31,365 nt of DNA from JAPLKB01 sp964532465. GTDB taxonomy: Bacteria > Desulfobacterota > Syntrophorhabdia > Syntrophorhabdales > Syntrophorhabdaceae. The position numbers and the translations under genes are program-made. Numbering within the stretch: the stretch's first letter is position 1; each line of letters opens with the position of its first letter. Positions 15,640-23,159 of the stretch are shown here, one piece after another. Where the stretch lies: positions 1-31,365 of the forward strand of contig CAZHHX010000048.1 in NCBI GenBank assembly GCA_964532465.1, written 5' to 3'. The notes under the pieces were generated by a model that saw nothing but the letters and a program-made list of their open reading frames with translations, searched no databases and was not told where the DNA came from.

Positions 15640-16620
15640 ATGGATCAGATAACTATGAGCATGACAAAATACATGAAGGATCACCCGAACCTGAAATATA
15701 TATTTTTTGGCGGTAAGGGCGGAGTAGGGAAAACGGTTATGGCAGGGGCTGCCGCGCTTTGGGCAGCCAAACAGGGGAAAAAGACGCTTCTTGCCTCCAC
15801 CAATCCCGTCCATAGCCTGTCAAACCTTTTCGGGCAGGACGTTTTCGGAAAAGCTGTGAACGTATGCGATGAAGAACTGTGTTATGCCTTTGAGATTGAT
15901 ACGCGCGATACCATTGAGCGGTCGAAAAATGAAATCCGTGAAAAGATTAACTGGTTTTTAAGATTTGCAGACCTTTCCACAAAGGCAGATGAGTTTGTTG
16001 AGTCTGCTACAATGAACCCGGCTTTTGAAGAATCCGCCATGTTCGAAAATATGACTGATATTATGTTCAAGGACGAATATGATTTTTATGTTTTTGATAC
16101 CGCGCCTACTGCGAACGCGAGGAGGCTGCTGGGTATGTCCAAGGTTTATTCGCTCTGGGTTGAAAAGATGCTGAAAAGCAGGGATGAAGCAACATCATTG
16201 AGGGAAGCCCTTTCTTTTTCAAAGAAAAAAGAGAAAGACCCTCTTATGGACTATCTCTTAAGCTTTAAAGAGAGAATGGCAAAGTCACAGAGTCTTTTGA
16301 CAGACGAAAATCTGACTGCCTTCTTTTTTGCGACTCTGCCCGAGGCCCTTCCTATAGCAGTTATTACAAGGTTTATAAACTGGTTTTACGAATTCGGCAT
16401 ACCTGTGGGCGGTGTGCTTGTTAACGGTATTATTCAGAAGGATCAGGTTGAGGAAGGCGCTGCTGAGTTCGTGCATAATCGTGTTAAGATGCAGGACGAA
16501 CATATGGCGGAAATCTGGAAAATATTCGGAGACAGGGTTAGAAGTGTTGTGCCGCTTTTTGAAACCGAAATAAAAGGGGCTCACATGCTGAACCGGCTTA
16601 TGGCGCAAATGTTCGTATAA
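15640..16620 (+). CDS. ArsA/GET3-like P-loop ATPase, second of a pair (switch-I Asp replaced by Asn)
   Basis: This 326-residue paralog of the preceding gene has the same length and the same N- and C-terminal layout. Walker A is GGKGGVGKT (24-32). Switch I is STNPVHSLSN (53-62): Asn55 replaces the Asp that acts in hydrolysis in ArsA and GET3, and Asn62 replaces the second Asp. The A-loop signature DTAPTAN (153-159) keeps DTAP but has Ala-Asn for Gly-His. Only two cysteines (76, 81) are visible in the N-terminal part, not an ArsA metal site. AAGGAG lies eight bases before ATG 15640. The pattern suggests a regulatory or ATP-holding subunit in a heterodimer with the first protein. Client or cargo is unknown. 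Confidence 0.87.
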   Translation: MDQITMSMTKYMKDHPNLKYIFFGGKGGVGKTVMAGAAALWAAKQGKKTLLASTNPVHSLSNLFGQDVFGKAVNVCDEELCYAFEIDTRDTIERSKNEIREKINWFLRFADLSTKADEFVESATMNPAFEESAMFENMTDIMFKDEYDFYVFDTAPTANARRLLGMSKVYSLWVEKMLKSRDEATSLREALSFSKKKEKDPLMDYLLSFKERMAKSQSLLTDENLTAFFFATLPEALPIAVITRFINWFYEFGIPVGGVLVNGIIQKDQVEEGAAEFVHNRVKMQDEHMAEIWKIFGDRVRSVVPLFETEIKGAHMLNRLMAQMFV

Positions 16621-16632
16621 ATATGAGATGCG

Positions 16633-18165
16633 CTAATTTGCCGGGGACTTCTTCAGCGCAGTCTTTACTGCCAGTCCGATTTTATCAATTTGATAGGGCT
16701 TTTGGACATATTCCTTGATCCCGAGTTGCCGGGCTTCCTTTACATGGTCTGTTTCAGAAAAACCGCTTACAATAATGGCTTTCTGATTGGGATATATTTT
16801 GAGGATTTCCTTGTATGTTTCGAGTCCATCCATACCGGGGTACATAATCATATCGATCAATACCAGATCCACAGATTGTTCCTTCAGATATTCTATCGCT
16901 TTTTCACCGCTTGAGACGATTGTCGGAGAGTAGCCGAGATTGGCGAGTATTTTTGCGGCAATCTCTCTCTGATCTTCAACATCATCTATAACCAGAATCT
17001 TTTCTCTCTGACCCATAAGCTGAGAAAGAGATATTTCCCGATCTTTGCTTTCAAGGGCTTTTCGAGTAACAGGGAAGTAGAGGGTAAAAGTTGTTCCTTC
17101 TCCTACCACGCTGTCGACGCTGATATATCCCTCGTGATCTTTAACTGTTCCCCACACTAAAGTCAGACCGAGACCTGTTCCGCTCATTCCCATAATTTTA
17201 TTTGTAAAAAAAGGTTCAAATATTTTTTCTCTGTGTTCAGGGGGAATTCCTGCCCCGGTGTCGGAGATAATTAAGGTAATATAATCCCCCTTCTTTATAT
17301 GGTCATAGCCTTTAACAGGCTCTTCCATGTGGCAGTTGCCGGTAATAATGGAGATGACTCCGCCGGGAGGCGTACTTTCAACAGCATTAATTAAAAGGTT
17401 CATCAATGTTTTCAGGAGATGATTTGGCGAGCCCGAAATATTGAGGAGATTCTCATCGAGATGTGCCTCAATATCTATGCCCGGATGCTGTTTAAGCATG
17501 TTTTGATGTTCTGGAGCGTTAAGGTATGTAGAGATAATTTCATTAAAATTCAGCGGCTCTTTAGTGACGACTCCTCTTCTTGTCAGTGCGAGAAGATCCT
17601 GAACAATTGCGGCAGCCCTCTCTCCTGAATTTTTTATCGTCAAAAGAGACTTGCGCATAGGGCTGTCCGGTGGCTGCTGCATTATCAGGAAATCAGGATA
17701 GGTAACAAGGCCGCCGAGTATATTATTAAGATCATGGGCTACGCCGCCTGCAAGCATTCCCACAGCTTCCATTTTCTTCGCGTTTATCAGCAATGCTTCC
17801 ATTCTGTTCCGTTCCTCTTCCATTCTCTTTCGTTCTTCTATCTCTTCTTTCAACAGTTCATTTGCATTCCTAAGTGCTTCTGTTCGTTCAGCTACTTTTT
17901 TTTCAAGTTCCTCCTGGGCTTTTAAGAGGTCTGCCCTTGTTTGATAGAGCAAATTGACTATCCTTAAAAGAATAATGCAAACAGGGGGCGCAATAAGGGC
18001 GGGAATAATAAGGGATGCAAAAATGTCAACGGGACGAACAGTATAGCCACCGGCAAAAAAGGCGATGGTAAAAAATAAAAGGAGAGAGAAAAGGATGCAT
18101 AAAGCACTCATAAAAAAAACGCTTTTTGCAATGCCGAATCGTGTGATCAGTCCGTAAATTATCAT
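16633..18165 (-). CDS. Membrane-bound hybrid sensor histidine kinase with C-terminal receiver
   Basis: The protein has 510 residues. Two N-terminal membrane helices (about 14-38 and 48-73) enclose only a ten-residue loop, so no periplasmic sensor domain exists; the stimulus may be membrane-borne or sensed by a partner. A coiled coil follows (75-130). The phosphoacceptor is His144 in GGVAHDLNNIL, as in the NtrB-like class, with the N box around Asn256/Asn260, G1 DTGAGIP (302-308) and G2 GTGLGL (329-334). A receiver domain (390-508) has acidic DD 394-395, phosphorylated Asp438 and a late Lys (YVQKPY). AGGAGG precedes ATG 18165. It converges on the ArsA-like gene with 12 bp between stops. No partner regulator gene is adjacent. 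Confidence 0.88.
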   Translation of the reverse strand: MIIYGLITRFGIAKSVFFMSALCILFSLLLFFTIAFFAGGYTVRPVDIFASLIIPALIAPPVCIILLRIVNLLYQTRADLLKAQEELEKKVAERTEALRNANELLKEEIEERKRMEEERNRMEALLINAKKMEAVGMLAGGVAHDLNNILGGLVTYPDFLIMQQPPDSPMRKSLLTIKNSGERAAAIVQDLLALTRRGVVTKEPLNFNEIISTYLNAPEHQNMLKQHPGIDIEAHLDENLLNISGSPNHLLKTLMNLLINAVESTPPGGVISIITGNCHMEEPVKGYDHIKKGDYITLIISDTGAGIPPEHREKIFEPFFTNKIMGMSGTGLGLTLVWGTVKDHEGYISVDSVVGEGTTFTLYFPVTRKALESKDREISLSQLMGQREKILVIDDVEDQREIAAKILANLGYSPTIVSSGEKAIEYLKEQSVDLVLIDMIMYPGMDGLETYKEILKIYPNQKAIIVSGFSETDHVKEARQLGIKEYVQKPYQIDKIGLAVKTALKKSPAN

Positions 18166-18489
18166 TTGCCTCCTCGTTTTGTTTTTATATCGAGGATATG
18201 AACAGGAATGCTAAGAAAATCTGTTTAAGTTCCATGGCAACACGCATCATTTATGAAAAACCTGCTAAGCAATATAAAAAAAGGGTCAGAAAGCTAATAA
18301 AACAGATGACTAAAAGCCTGAAGCGTTATTATTTATTCATATCAGTAAACATCCATCATTTTCCGGCAAAACGCAATTTTTTGCAAGATATTTTTGCTTG
18401 CAGGGCATTTCATGAATTTTCTTGTAAAAACAGGCATTGAACAGATTTTTGTTGTTTAACATAAAGATAAAATATTGTAGAATCGTTTC
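18166..18489. other. Divergent intergenic region without a recognisable gene
   Basis: The 324 bases separate the hybrid kinase (left, minus) from the thermonuclease (right, plus). A plus frame at 18198-18440 exists but lacks a ribosome site and is rich in rare-looking Lys/His/Phe stretches, so it is not called. A weak promoter possibility for the nuclease is TTGAAC 18437-18442 with CATAAA 18460-18465 (17-base spacer). Nothing else stands out. Confidence 0.4.
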
Positions 18490-19110
18490 ATGAAAAGAAC
18501 AGGTTTTTTTTCCATACTGCTTTGTTTAATAATGGTTTTAGCAGGGAACTCCTTTGCAAAAGAATACGTGGTAAATAAAGTTATTGATGGAGACACAATT
18601 CAACTGGATACGGGTGAAACCGTCAGGTATCTGGGGATAGATACGCCCGAGCTGTATGTAAAGGGAAGCGGGCCTGAATTTTATGCAAGAGAGGCTGCAA
18701 GATATAACAAAAAGCTTGTTCAGATGAAGAAAGTAAGGCTTGAATTTGATGTTGAAAGAAAAGATCACTATGGAAGGCTGCTTGCCTATGTTTTTGTAAA
18801 AAATGTTTTTGTAAACGCCGAGCTTGTAAAGCTTGGTTACGCGAAGGCAATGATTAAGCCGCCCAATGTGAAATATAAAGACATTCTTTTAAAAAACCAG
18901 AAGACGGCAATGGATGAGGAAAAAGGGTTGTGGCAGGAGAAAAAACGGGAGACGGAAGCTACTTACACAGGAAATAAAAGGTCTTATACATTGCACAGAC
19001 CGTCGTGTCCCTTGGTAAGCAAGATTTCCGACAAAAATAAAATTGTTTTCCGAAGTCGTTTTGATGCCATAAAAATAGGGTATTCTCCCTGCAAGCAATG
19101 CAAGCCATGA
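18490..19110 (+). CDS. Secreted thermonuclease-family protein with C-terminal Ada-like metal-binding tail
   Basis: The 206-residue protein begins with a signal peptide (1-23, cleavage likely after SFA). The staphylococcal-nuclease fold follows: DGDT (33-36), Arg46, Asp51 and Glu54 in RYLGIDTPE, and Arg96 in DHYGR. The Arg46/Asp51/Glu54 spacing equals Arg35/Asp40/Glu43 of the Staphylococcus enzyme, so it should cut DNA or RNA with calcium. A tail (about 160-206) resembles the N-terminal zinc domain of Ada: GNKRSYTLHR, Cys173, then GYSPCKQC with Cys201 and Cys204. It may aid DNA binding outside the membrane. The ATG of the next gene overlaps its TGA. No clear ribosome site precedes ATG 18490. 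Confidence 0.88.
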   Translation: MKRTGFFSILLCLIMVLAGNSFAKEYVVNKVIDGDTIQLDTGETVRYLGIDTPELYVKGSGPEFYAREAARYNKKLVQMKKVRLEFDVERKDHYGRLLAYVFVKNVFVNAELVKLGYAKAMIKPPNVKYKDILLKNQKTAMDEEKGLWQEKKRETEATYTGNKRSYTLHRPSCPLVSKISDKNKIVFRSRFDAIKIGYSPCKQCKP

Positions 19111-20636
19111 GTGAAGATTATATAGAGTATTGGGGACTTAAAGAACATCCATTCCTTTTAGCGCCTGACAGCAATATGATGCATATGGCCGGGCAGTATT
19201 ATGAATGTCTTGAACGGTTGAAATATGCAGTGAATACGAACAAGGGCGGAGCCCTTGTAGTATCGGAAGATGCCGGCCTCGGAAAGACAACCATTCTTTT
19301 AAAACTCATAAACGAAATGAAAGGCATATACGGCAGCGCCTTTAAATATGCTTTTGTTGATCACCCGACCTTAACGGCCAGTCAATTGATAGCTTATATA
19401 GCCGGATGTTTTACAAATGATACACCCGACGAAGACAACAGACCGAGAAGCCTTACGATTGATTTTGTCCACAACCGAATGCAGATTGTTTCAGATTTAA
19501 GCCATAATCAGGATAAACTGAAGAACCTTATGGTTCTGAAAGAAGCTCTTATAGAGATAAAGCAGCAAGGCGGAAAAAGCATCATCATTGTTGATGAAGG
19601 ACAAATGCTATGCGGCTCCCAGGATATATTGCAGGAATTGAGGATTCTCATAAACCTTACATTCAATAATGAATATTTGCATACATTCATTCTTTCCGGA
19701 CAGCGGCAGTTGTGGAACGAAATTAAATCCATCCCGGAATTCTGGCAAAGACTGCCTGTAAGATATTATTTTGTTCCACTGCAGATTAAAGAAACACGGG
19801 ATATTATTAAACACAGGCTAATGAAAGCCGGTCTCAAAGATGAAAGAGAGCTTTTCACCGATGATGCCATTGAGATTATTCAGAGATATTCTATGGGTTC
19901 TCCCAGAACCATCATTGCAATGTCGGACCTTTCTTTGTTGATAGGCTATGCTGACCGTTCGAGTAAAATAAGTTTTAAAGAGATGTCCAAGGTTGTAAAT
20001 GCAATGTCAGGCAGGGGAGATAGTATTGCCTATATTAAAGAGGAAAAGACAGAAAAGGGGCCGGTACTGAATGGTTTTACAAGTGCTGACGAGAAAAAAG
20101 TGATTGTAAAAAAAATGGCGCCCAGTATACCAACCATAAACCTTAACCTTAATGATGGCGTGGGATATAAGACAAAAAAAGAACATGTAAGACCCTTTGT
20201 TGCCGTATTGGCGATTTTATCGGTAATTATTGCCGGCCTTGCAGGAGGTTATTTTTTTACTTTTGGCGGAAAAGAGGCCAATAGCGCAATGCCGGTAAAA
20301 AAGGAAATAGTGATCAAGCCCGATGATAAGCCGAAGCAGGAAATACAGGAAAGCCATGCACAGAATGCAGGCCCGGTAAAAAATGAAGAAAAGCCCCGGA
20401 GCAGCAATAGTAATACCATGGGGAAACCTGAAAAAGAGGCATTAATAATCGCAAGCGCCGCGAATGTAAGGAACGCTCCTGATATGAATGCCGCAAGAAT
20501 AGGAATGATTTTTAAGGGTGAAAAAGTGAAAGTTATTGATGAAAATAAAGGTATTGACGGTAAAAGGTGGTACAAATTTTATCTTTATGGTAATAAAGAC
20601 GGCTGGGTATCGGAAGATGTTATATCAGTCAGATAG
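19107..20636 (+). CDS. ExeA/GspA-type AAA ATPase with periplasmic SH3-like domain
   Basis: The 509-residue protein starts with the ExeA signature EYWGLKEHPFLLAPD, then Walker A EDAGLGKTT and Walker B SIIIVDEGQML within a cytoplasmic AAA domain (to about 290). One membrane helix follows (AVLAILSVIIAGLAGGYFFT, about 362-381). A low-complexity Lys/Glu/Pro linker leads to a bacterial SH3 domain (about 440-509, ASAANVRNAPD ... GWVSEDVI) in the periplasm. ExeA/GspA proteins use ATP to insert the type II secretin through peptidoglycan, and the SH3 domain fits wall binding. I chose ATG 19107 because it overlaps the nuclease stop (ATGA); an ATG at 19098 is possible. No other secretion gene is nearby. 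Confidence 0.85.
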   Translation: MSEDYIEYWGLKEHPFLLAPDSNMMHMAGQYYECLERLKYAVNTNKGGALVVSEDAGLGKTTILLKLINEMKGIYGSAFKYAFVDHPTLTASQLIAYIAGCFTNDTPDEDNRPRSLTIDFVHNRMQIVSDLSHNQDKLKNLMVLKEALIEIKQQGGKSIIIVDEGQMLCGSQDILQELRILINLTFNNEYLHTFILSGQRQLWNEIKSIPEFWQRLPVRYYFVPLQIKETRDIIKHRLMKAGLKDERELFTDDAIEIIQRYSMGSPRTIIAMSDLSLLIGYADRSSKISFKEMSKVVNAMSGRGDSIAYIKEEKTEKGPVLNGFTSADEKKVIVKKMAPSIPTINLNLNDGVGYKTKKEHVRPFVAVLAILSVIIAGLAGGYFFTFGGKEANSAMPVKKEIVIKPDDKPKQEIQESHAQNAGPVKNEEKPRSSNSNTMGKPEKEALIIASAANVRNAPDMNAARIGMIFKGEKVKVIDENKGIDGKRWYKFYLYGNKDGWVSEDVISVR

Positions 20637-20709
20637 ATACATGATTTTCTAACGGTTTTACCGAATATGCCTGTCTTTATCAGAGGTATTGTCCGGTTTG
20701 GAGAAAACT

Positions 20710-20730
20710 GCCGGCTTTAAGCCGGCTTAT
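20710..20730. terminator. Hairpin between the convergent ExeA-like and selB genes
   Basis: GCCGGC (20710-20715) and GCCGGC (20721-20726) pair around a TTTAA loop; AAGCCGGCTT symmetry extends the stem. The downstream T run is short in both directions, so termination strength is uncertain. Confidence 0.6.
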
Positions 20731-20733
20731 TGG

Positions 20734-22629
20734 TCAGTTCCTTAAGACTCTCTTATCCCCGACTCTGATTGTCAGTTTGATTTCGTCAAGATATTCGAGT
20801 ATTGGTATTAGATATTTTCTTGATACGTCAAAAAACGATCTGAAGTCTACAGGCGTCATTTCTTTTTTTTCTTTCAGATGTGCCGTTATCTTTTCTTTTA
20901 TGTTTTCCATGATATCGTTGTGAAAACAGATATCCCCCTTTACCTTTATCACCTTGCCCTTATATGTCAGTCTTTGAATAATGTCTCTTATCTGATTTTC
21001 ACTTTTTTTAAGTTCAATGGAAAGCTCTTTTAATGTAGGAGGTGTAGCTCCTGCGTTATAAAGCATTTTTAATATGCTGTTTTCAAGGAGCTCCAGTTCT
21101 GTGTTAATTGTTTTTCCGGCATTTTTTGCTCTTACTTTATCTTTTTCTGTTTCCACTTCCCCTTCATTGATACATTCATCCAGGGCTGTCTGGAATAAAA
21201 GAGGCTCGACAGCAGGGAGCCTCATGCGGAGCTCTTCTTTTGATATGCCTACTTTCAAAGGACTTTTTTCATGAAAATCAGCAAGTATCTGTTTAAGAGT
21301 TTTTTTGTATCCTCTGAAGTAATCCATGTGTACAATGGTTTTTCCAATGGATTTTATTTTTCCGAGTTCTGTTAGTCTTTCAACTATGCTTAACGTATAG
21401 GACGCGTCCTTGCCGATAAATACAGGAAGCAGTGTCCTGTCAATGCCTTTGTGTCCGCCTTTTAATACATGGTATTCGGCCTTGTCATCATATGTGCCTT
21501 CTTTTAAAAGATTGTACAGGGAATCCAATTCAATGGTTTTTCTTTTGTGTTTTGTCGGTGTAATATCAAGAATTTTTCCGCCTCCGATGGTTTGAACCAT
21601 ATATGAGCCGCGGATAATAAATCTGTCATCAGGCAGCGCGACAACAGGGTTTGAAAAAACAAACTGGGCGAAAAGTTCCTCCCCCGGTTCAATAGTATCT
21701 TTGCCGAAGAGAATCAATCTCCCTTCTTCCTGGGTAGTGGCTATATGGAACCTTAAAATTGAGTCGGTTTTTATTGGTTTGAAGGGAAGTTTCAAGTATT
21801 TAAATGCCACGTCTATCCTGTTGGATAATATTAAGGTATCCGGCCTGCCGATAATTGTCCCTCTGTCTATGTCCTGTTTTTCAAGGCCTTGAAGATTCAA
21901 GGCAACTCTCTCACCGGCAATGGCCTCTGTTGTATCTTCATGGTATGTCTGAATGTTCCTTATTTTTGCCCGCTTATTGAGGGGGTATATCTCAATTTCT
22001 TCACCTGTTTTAATTGAGCCGGATATACATGTTCCCGTTACTATCGTGCCGAGCCCCTTTAAAGAAAAAACCCTGTCAACAGGCAATCTGAATATGCCTC
22101 TGCCGGACCGCTCCTGCATTCCGGCGGCGATATCTTTAATCGTGTTCATCAACATTTCCAGGTTTTCACCTGTAGTTGAAGATACGGGGATAACGGTCGC
22201 CCCTTCAAGCAGCCTGCCTTTGAGCAGATCCTGTACATCTTCCGTAACAAGCTCGACCATATCGTCATCAACAAGGTCTTTCTTGGTAATTACGACAATG
22301 CCTTTTGACAATCCGAGAAGCTCGCAAATATCAATGTGCTCCCTTGTCTGAGGCATTACCCCTTCATCTGCTGCTACTATGAGGAGCACCATGTCAATAC
22401 CCCAGGCGCCGGCAACCATATGTTTGATGAATTTTTCATGTCCGGGAACGTCTACTATACCTAAGAGTAAATCGGTGCCGAACTTGTAATGCGCGAAACC
22501 GAGTTCCGTAGTAATGCCCCTGTCTTTCTCCTCTTTAAGCCTGTCACAGTCAATGCCTGTAATGGCTTTAATAAGGGATGTTTTACCGTGATCTATATGT
22601 CCGGCTGTGCCGATTACTATTTTTTTCAT
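20734..22629 (-). CDS. selB: Selenocysteine-specific translation elongation factor SelB
   Basis: The protein has 631 residues from the chosen start. The GTPase domain opens MKKIVIGTAGHIDHGKTSLI (P loop), then DVPGHEKF (G3) and ITKKDLVD (G4). EF-Tu-like domains II and III follow (VDRVFSLKGLGTIVTGT). The last third is the winged-helix array that binds the SECIS hairpin in selenoprotein mRNAs. It delivers Sec-tRNA to in-frame UGA codons, so the organism should have selA, selC and selenoproteins, none of which I find here. The frame continues upstream to a TTG at 22671, but that TTG is the promoter -35 box and the extension is not SelB-like. There is no ribosome site before ATG 22629. Confidence 0.93.
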   Translation of the reverse strand: MKKIVIGTAGHIDHGKTSLIKAITGIDCDRLKEEKDRGITTELGFAHYKFGTDLLLGIVDVPGHEKFIKHMVAGAWGIDMVLLIVAADEGVMPQTREHIDICELLGLSKGIVVITKKDLVDDDMVELVTEDVQDLLKGRLLEGATVIPVSSTTGENLEMLMNTIKDIAAGMQERSGRGIFRLPVDRVFSLKGLGTIVTGTCISGSIKTGEEIEIYPLNKRAKIRNIQTYHEDTTEAIAGERVALNLQGLEKQDIDRGTIIGRPDTLILSNRIDVAFKYLKLPFKPIKTDSILRFHIATTQEEGRLILFGKDTIEPGEELFAQFVFSNPVVALPDDRFIIRGSYMVQTIGGGKILDITPTKHKRKTIELDSLYNLLKEGTYDDKAEYHVLKGGHKGIDRTLLPVFIGKDASYTLSIVERLTELGKIKSIGKTIVHMDYFRGYKKTLKQILADFHEKSPLKVGISKEELRMRLPAVEPLLFQTALDECINEGEVETEKDKVRAKNAGKTINTELELLENSILKMLYNAGATPPTLKELSIELKKSENQIRDIIQRLTYKGKVIKVKGDICFHNDIMENIKEKITAHLKEKKEMTPVDFRSFFDVSRKYLIPILEYLDEIKLTIRVGDKRVLRN

Positions 22630-22642
22630 AAGTGATGTTCTA

Positions 22643-22671
22643 ACTATACAATATTTTTTGCCGGTACTCAA
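22643..22671 (-). promoter_or_regulatory. Promoter of selB, placed for a nearly leaderless mRNA
   Basis: On the minus strand TTGAGT (22671-22666) and TATAGT (22648-22643) are 17 bases apart. Transcription would start near 22636, only about six bases before the selB ATG. Confidence 0.55.
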
Positions 22672-22723
22672 TCAGGTCTTATTAAAAATGCTTTATAAAA
22701 CGCATCGCCTCCAACGAAGGCAG

Positions 22724-22753
22724 TTGACTTATATGAGTATGAAGAAGTATAAA
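22724..22753 (+). promoter_or_regulatory. Sigma70-type promoter of the cupin gene
   Basis: TTGACT (22724-22729) and TATAAA (22748-22753) have an 18-base spacer, 41 bases before the start codon. Confidence 0.5.
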
Positions 22754-22794
22754 AATGATAACAGCCTCAGATAATACAATTACAGGAGAATTTT

Positions 22795-23151
22795 ATGGAA
22801 ATGGACGCCGGACATAAAGGCACGCCGCCCTGGGGGAGATGGCTTGTTATTCAGGATGAGATGGATTTTAAAGTAAAAAGAATTGATGTTTTTGCCGGTA
22901 AAAGACTGAGTTATCAGAAACATCTTCGAAGGGAAGAACACTGGCAGGTTGTAAGAGGCGAAGCCAGGGTAACGATAGACGGAAGAGATTATATTTTAGG
23001 ACCCGGTAATTGCATCAATATAGGGAAGGAATCCCTTCACAGGATTGAGAACACAGGAAAGGAAACGCTAATATTTATCGAAGTTCAAAGGGGAGAATAC
23101 TTTGGAGAAGATGATATTGTGAGGGTTGAAGACGATTACGGAAGAATATAA
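22795..23151 (+). CDS. Cupin-fold mannose-6-phosphate isomerase-like protein (ManC C-terminal type)
   Basis: The 118-residue protein equals the C-terminal isomerase domain of type II phosphomannose isomerase / mannose-1-phosphate guanylyltransferase. It has PPWGRW, KVKRIDVFAGKRLSYQKH, the metal-binding REEHWQVVRGEA (Glu-x-His) and LHRIENTG, ending with the family signature VQRGEYFGEDDIVRVEDDYGR. The guanylyltransferase domain is absent, so it is a free-standing cupin. Mannose-6-phosphate/fructose-6-phosphate interconversion is likely but unproven. AGGAG lies seven bases before ATG 22795. It is divergent from selB and convergent with ispG, with 8 bp between stops. Confidence 0.85.
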   Translation: MEMDAGHKGTPPWGRWLVIQDEMDFKVKRIDVFAGKRLSYQKHLRREEHWQVVRGEARVTIDGRDYILGPGNCINIGKESLHRIENTGKETLIFIEVQRGEYFGEDDIVRVEDDYGRI

Positions 23152-23159
23152 CACAGTAT

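Noticed and set aside
15496..15813. A 105-residue minus-strand frame covering the MITE-like element and the start of the second ATPase
   Set aside because: It runs antisense through the conserved P-loop coding region and resembles a chance frame through the GC-rich repeat.
14499..16620. Arsenite-efflux ATPase (ArsA) function
   Set aside because: The metal-binding cysteines of ArsA are absent and no arsB, arsD or arsR is nearby.
18198..18440. An 80-residue plus-strand frame in the intergenic region
   Set aside because: No ribosome site, no family resemblance, composition typical of AT-rich non-coding DNA.
22630..22671. A 14-residue N-terminal extension of SelB from TTG 22671
   Set aside because: The extension does not resemble SelB, and the TTG is the -35 element of the promoter.
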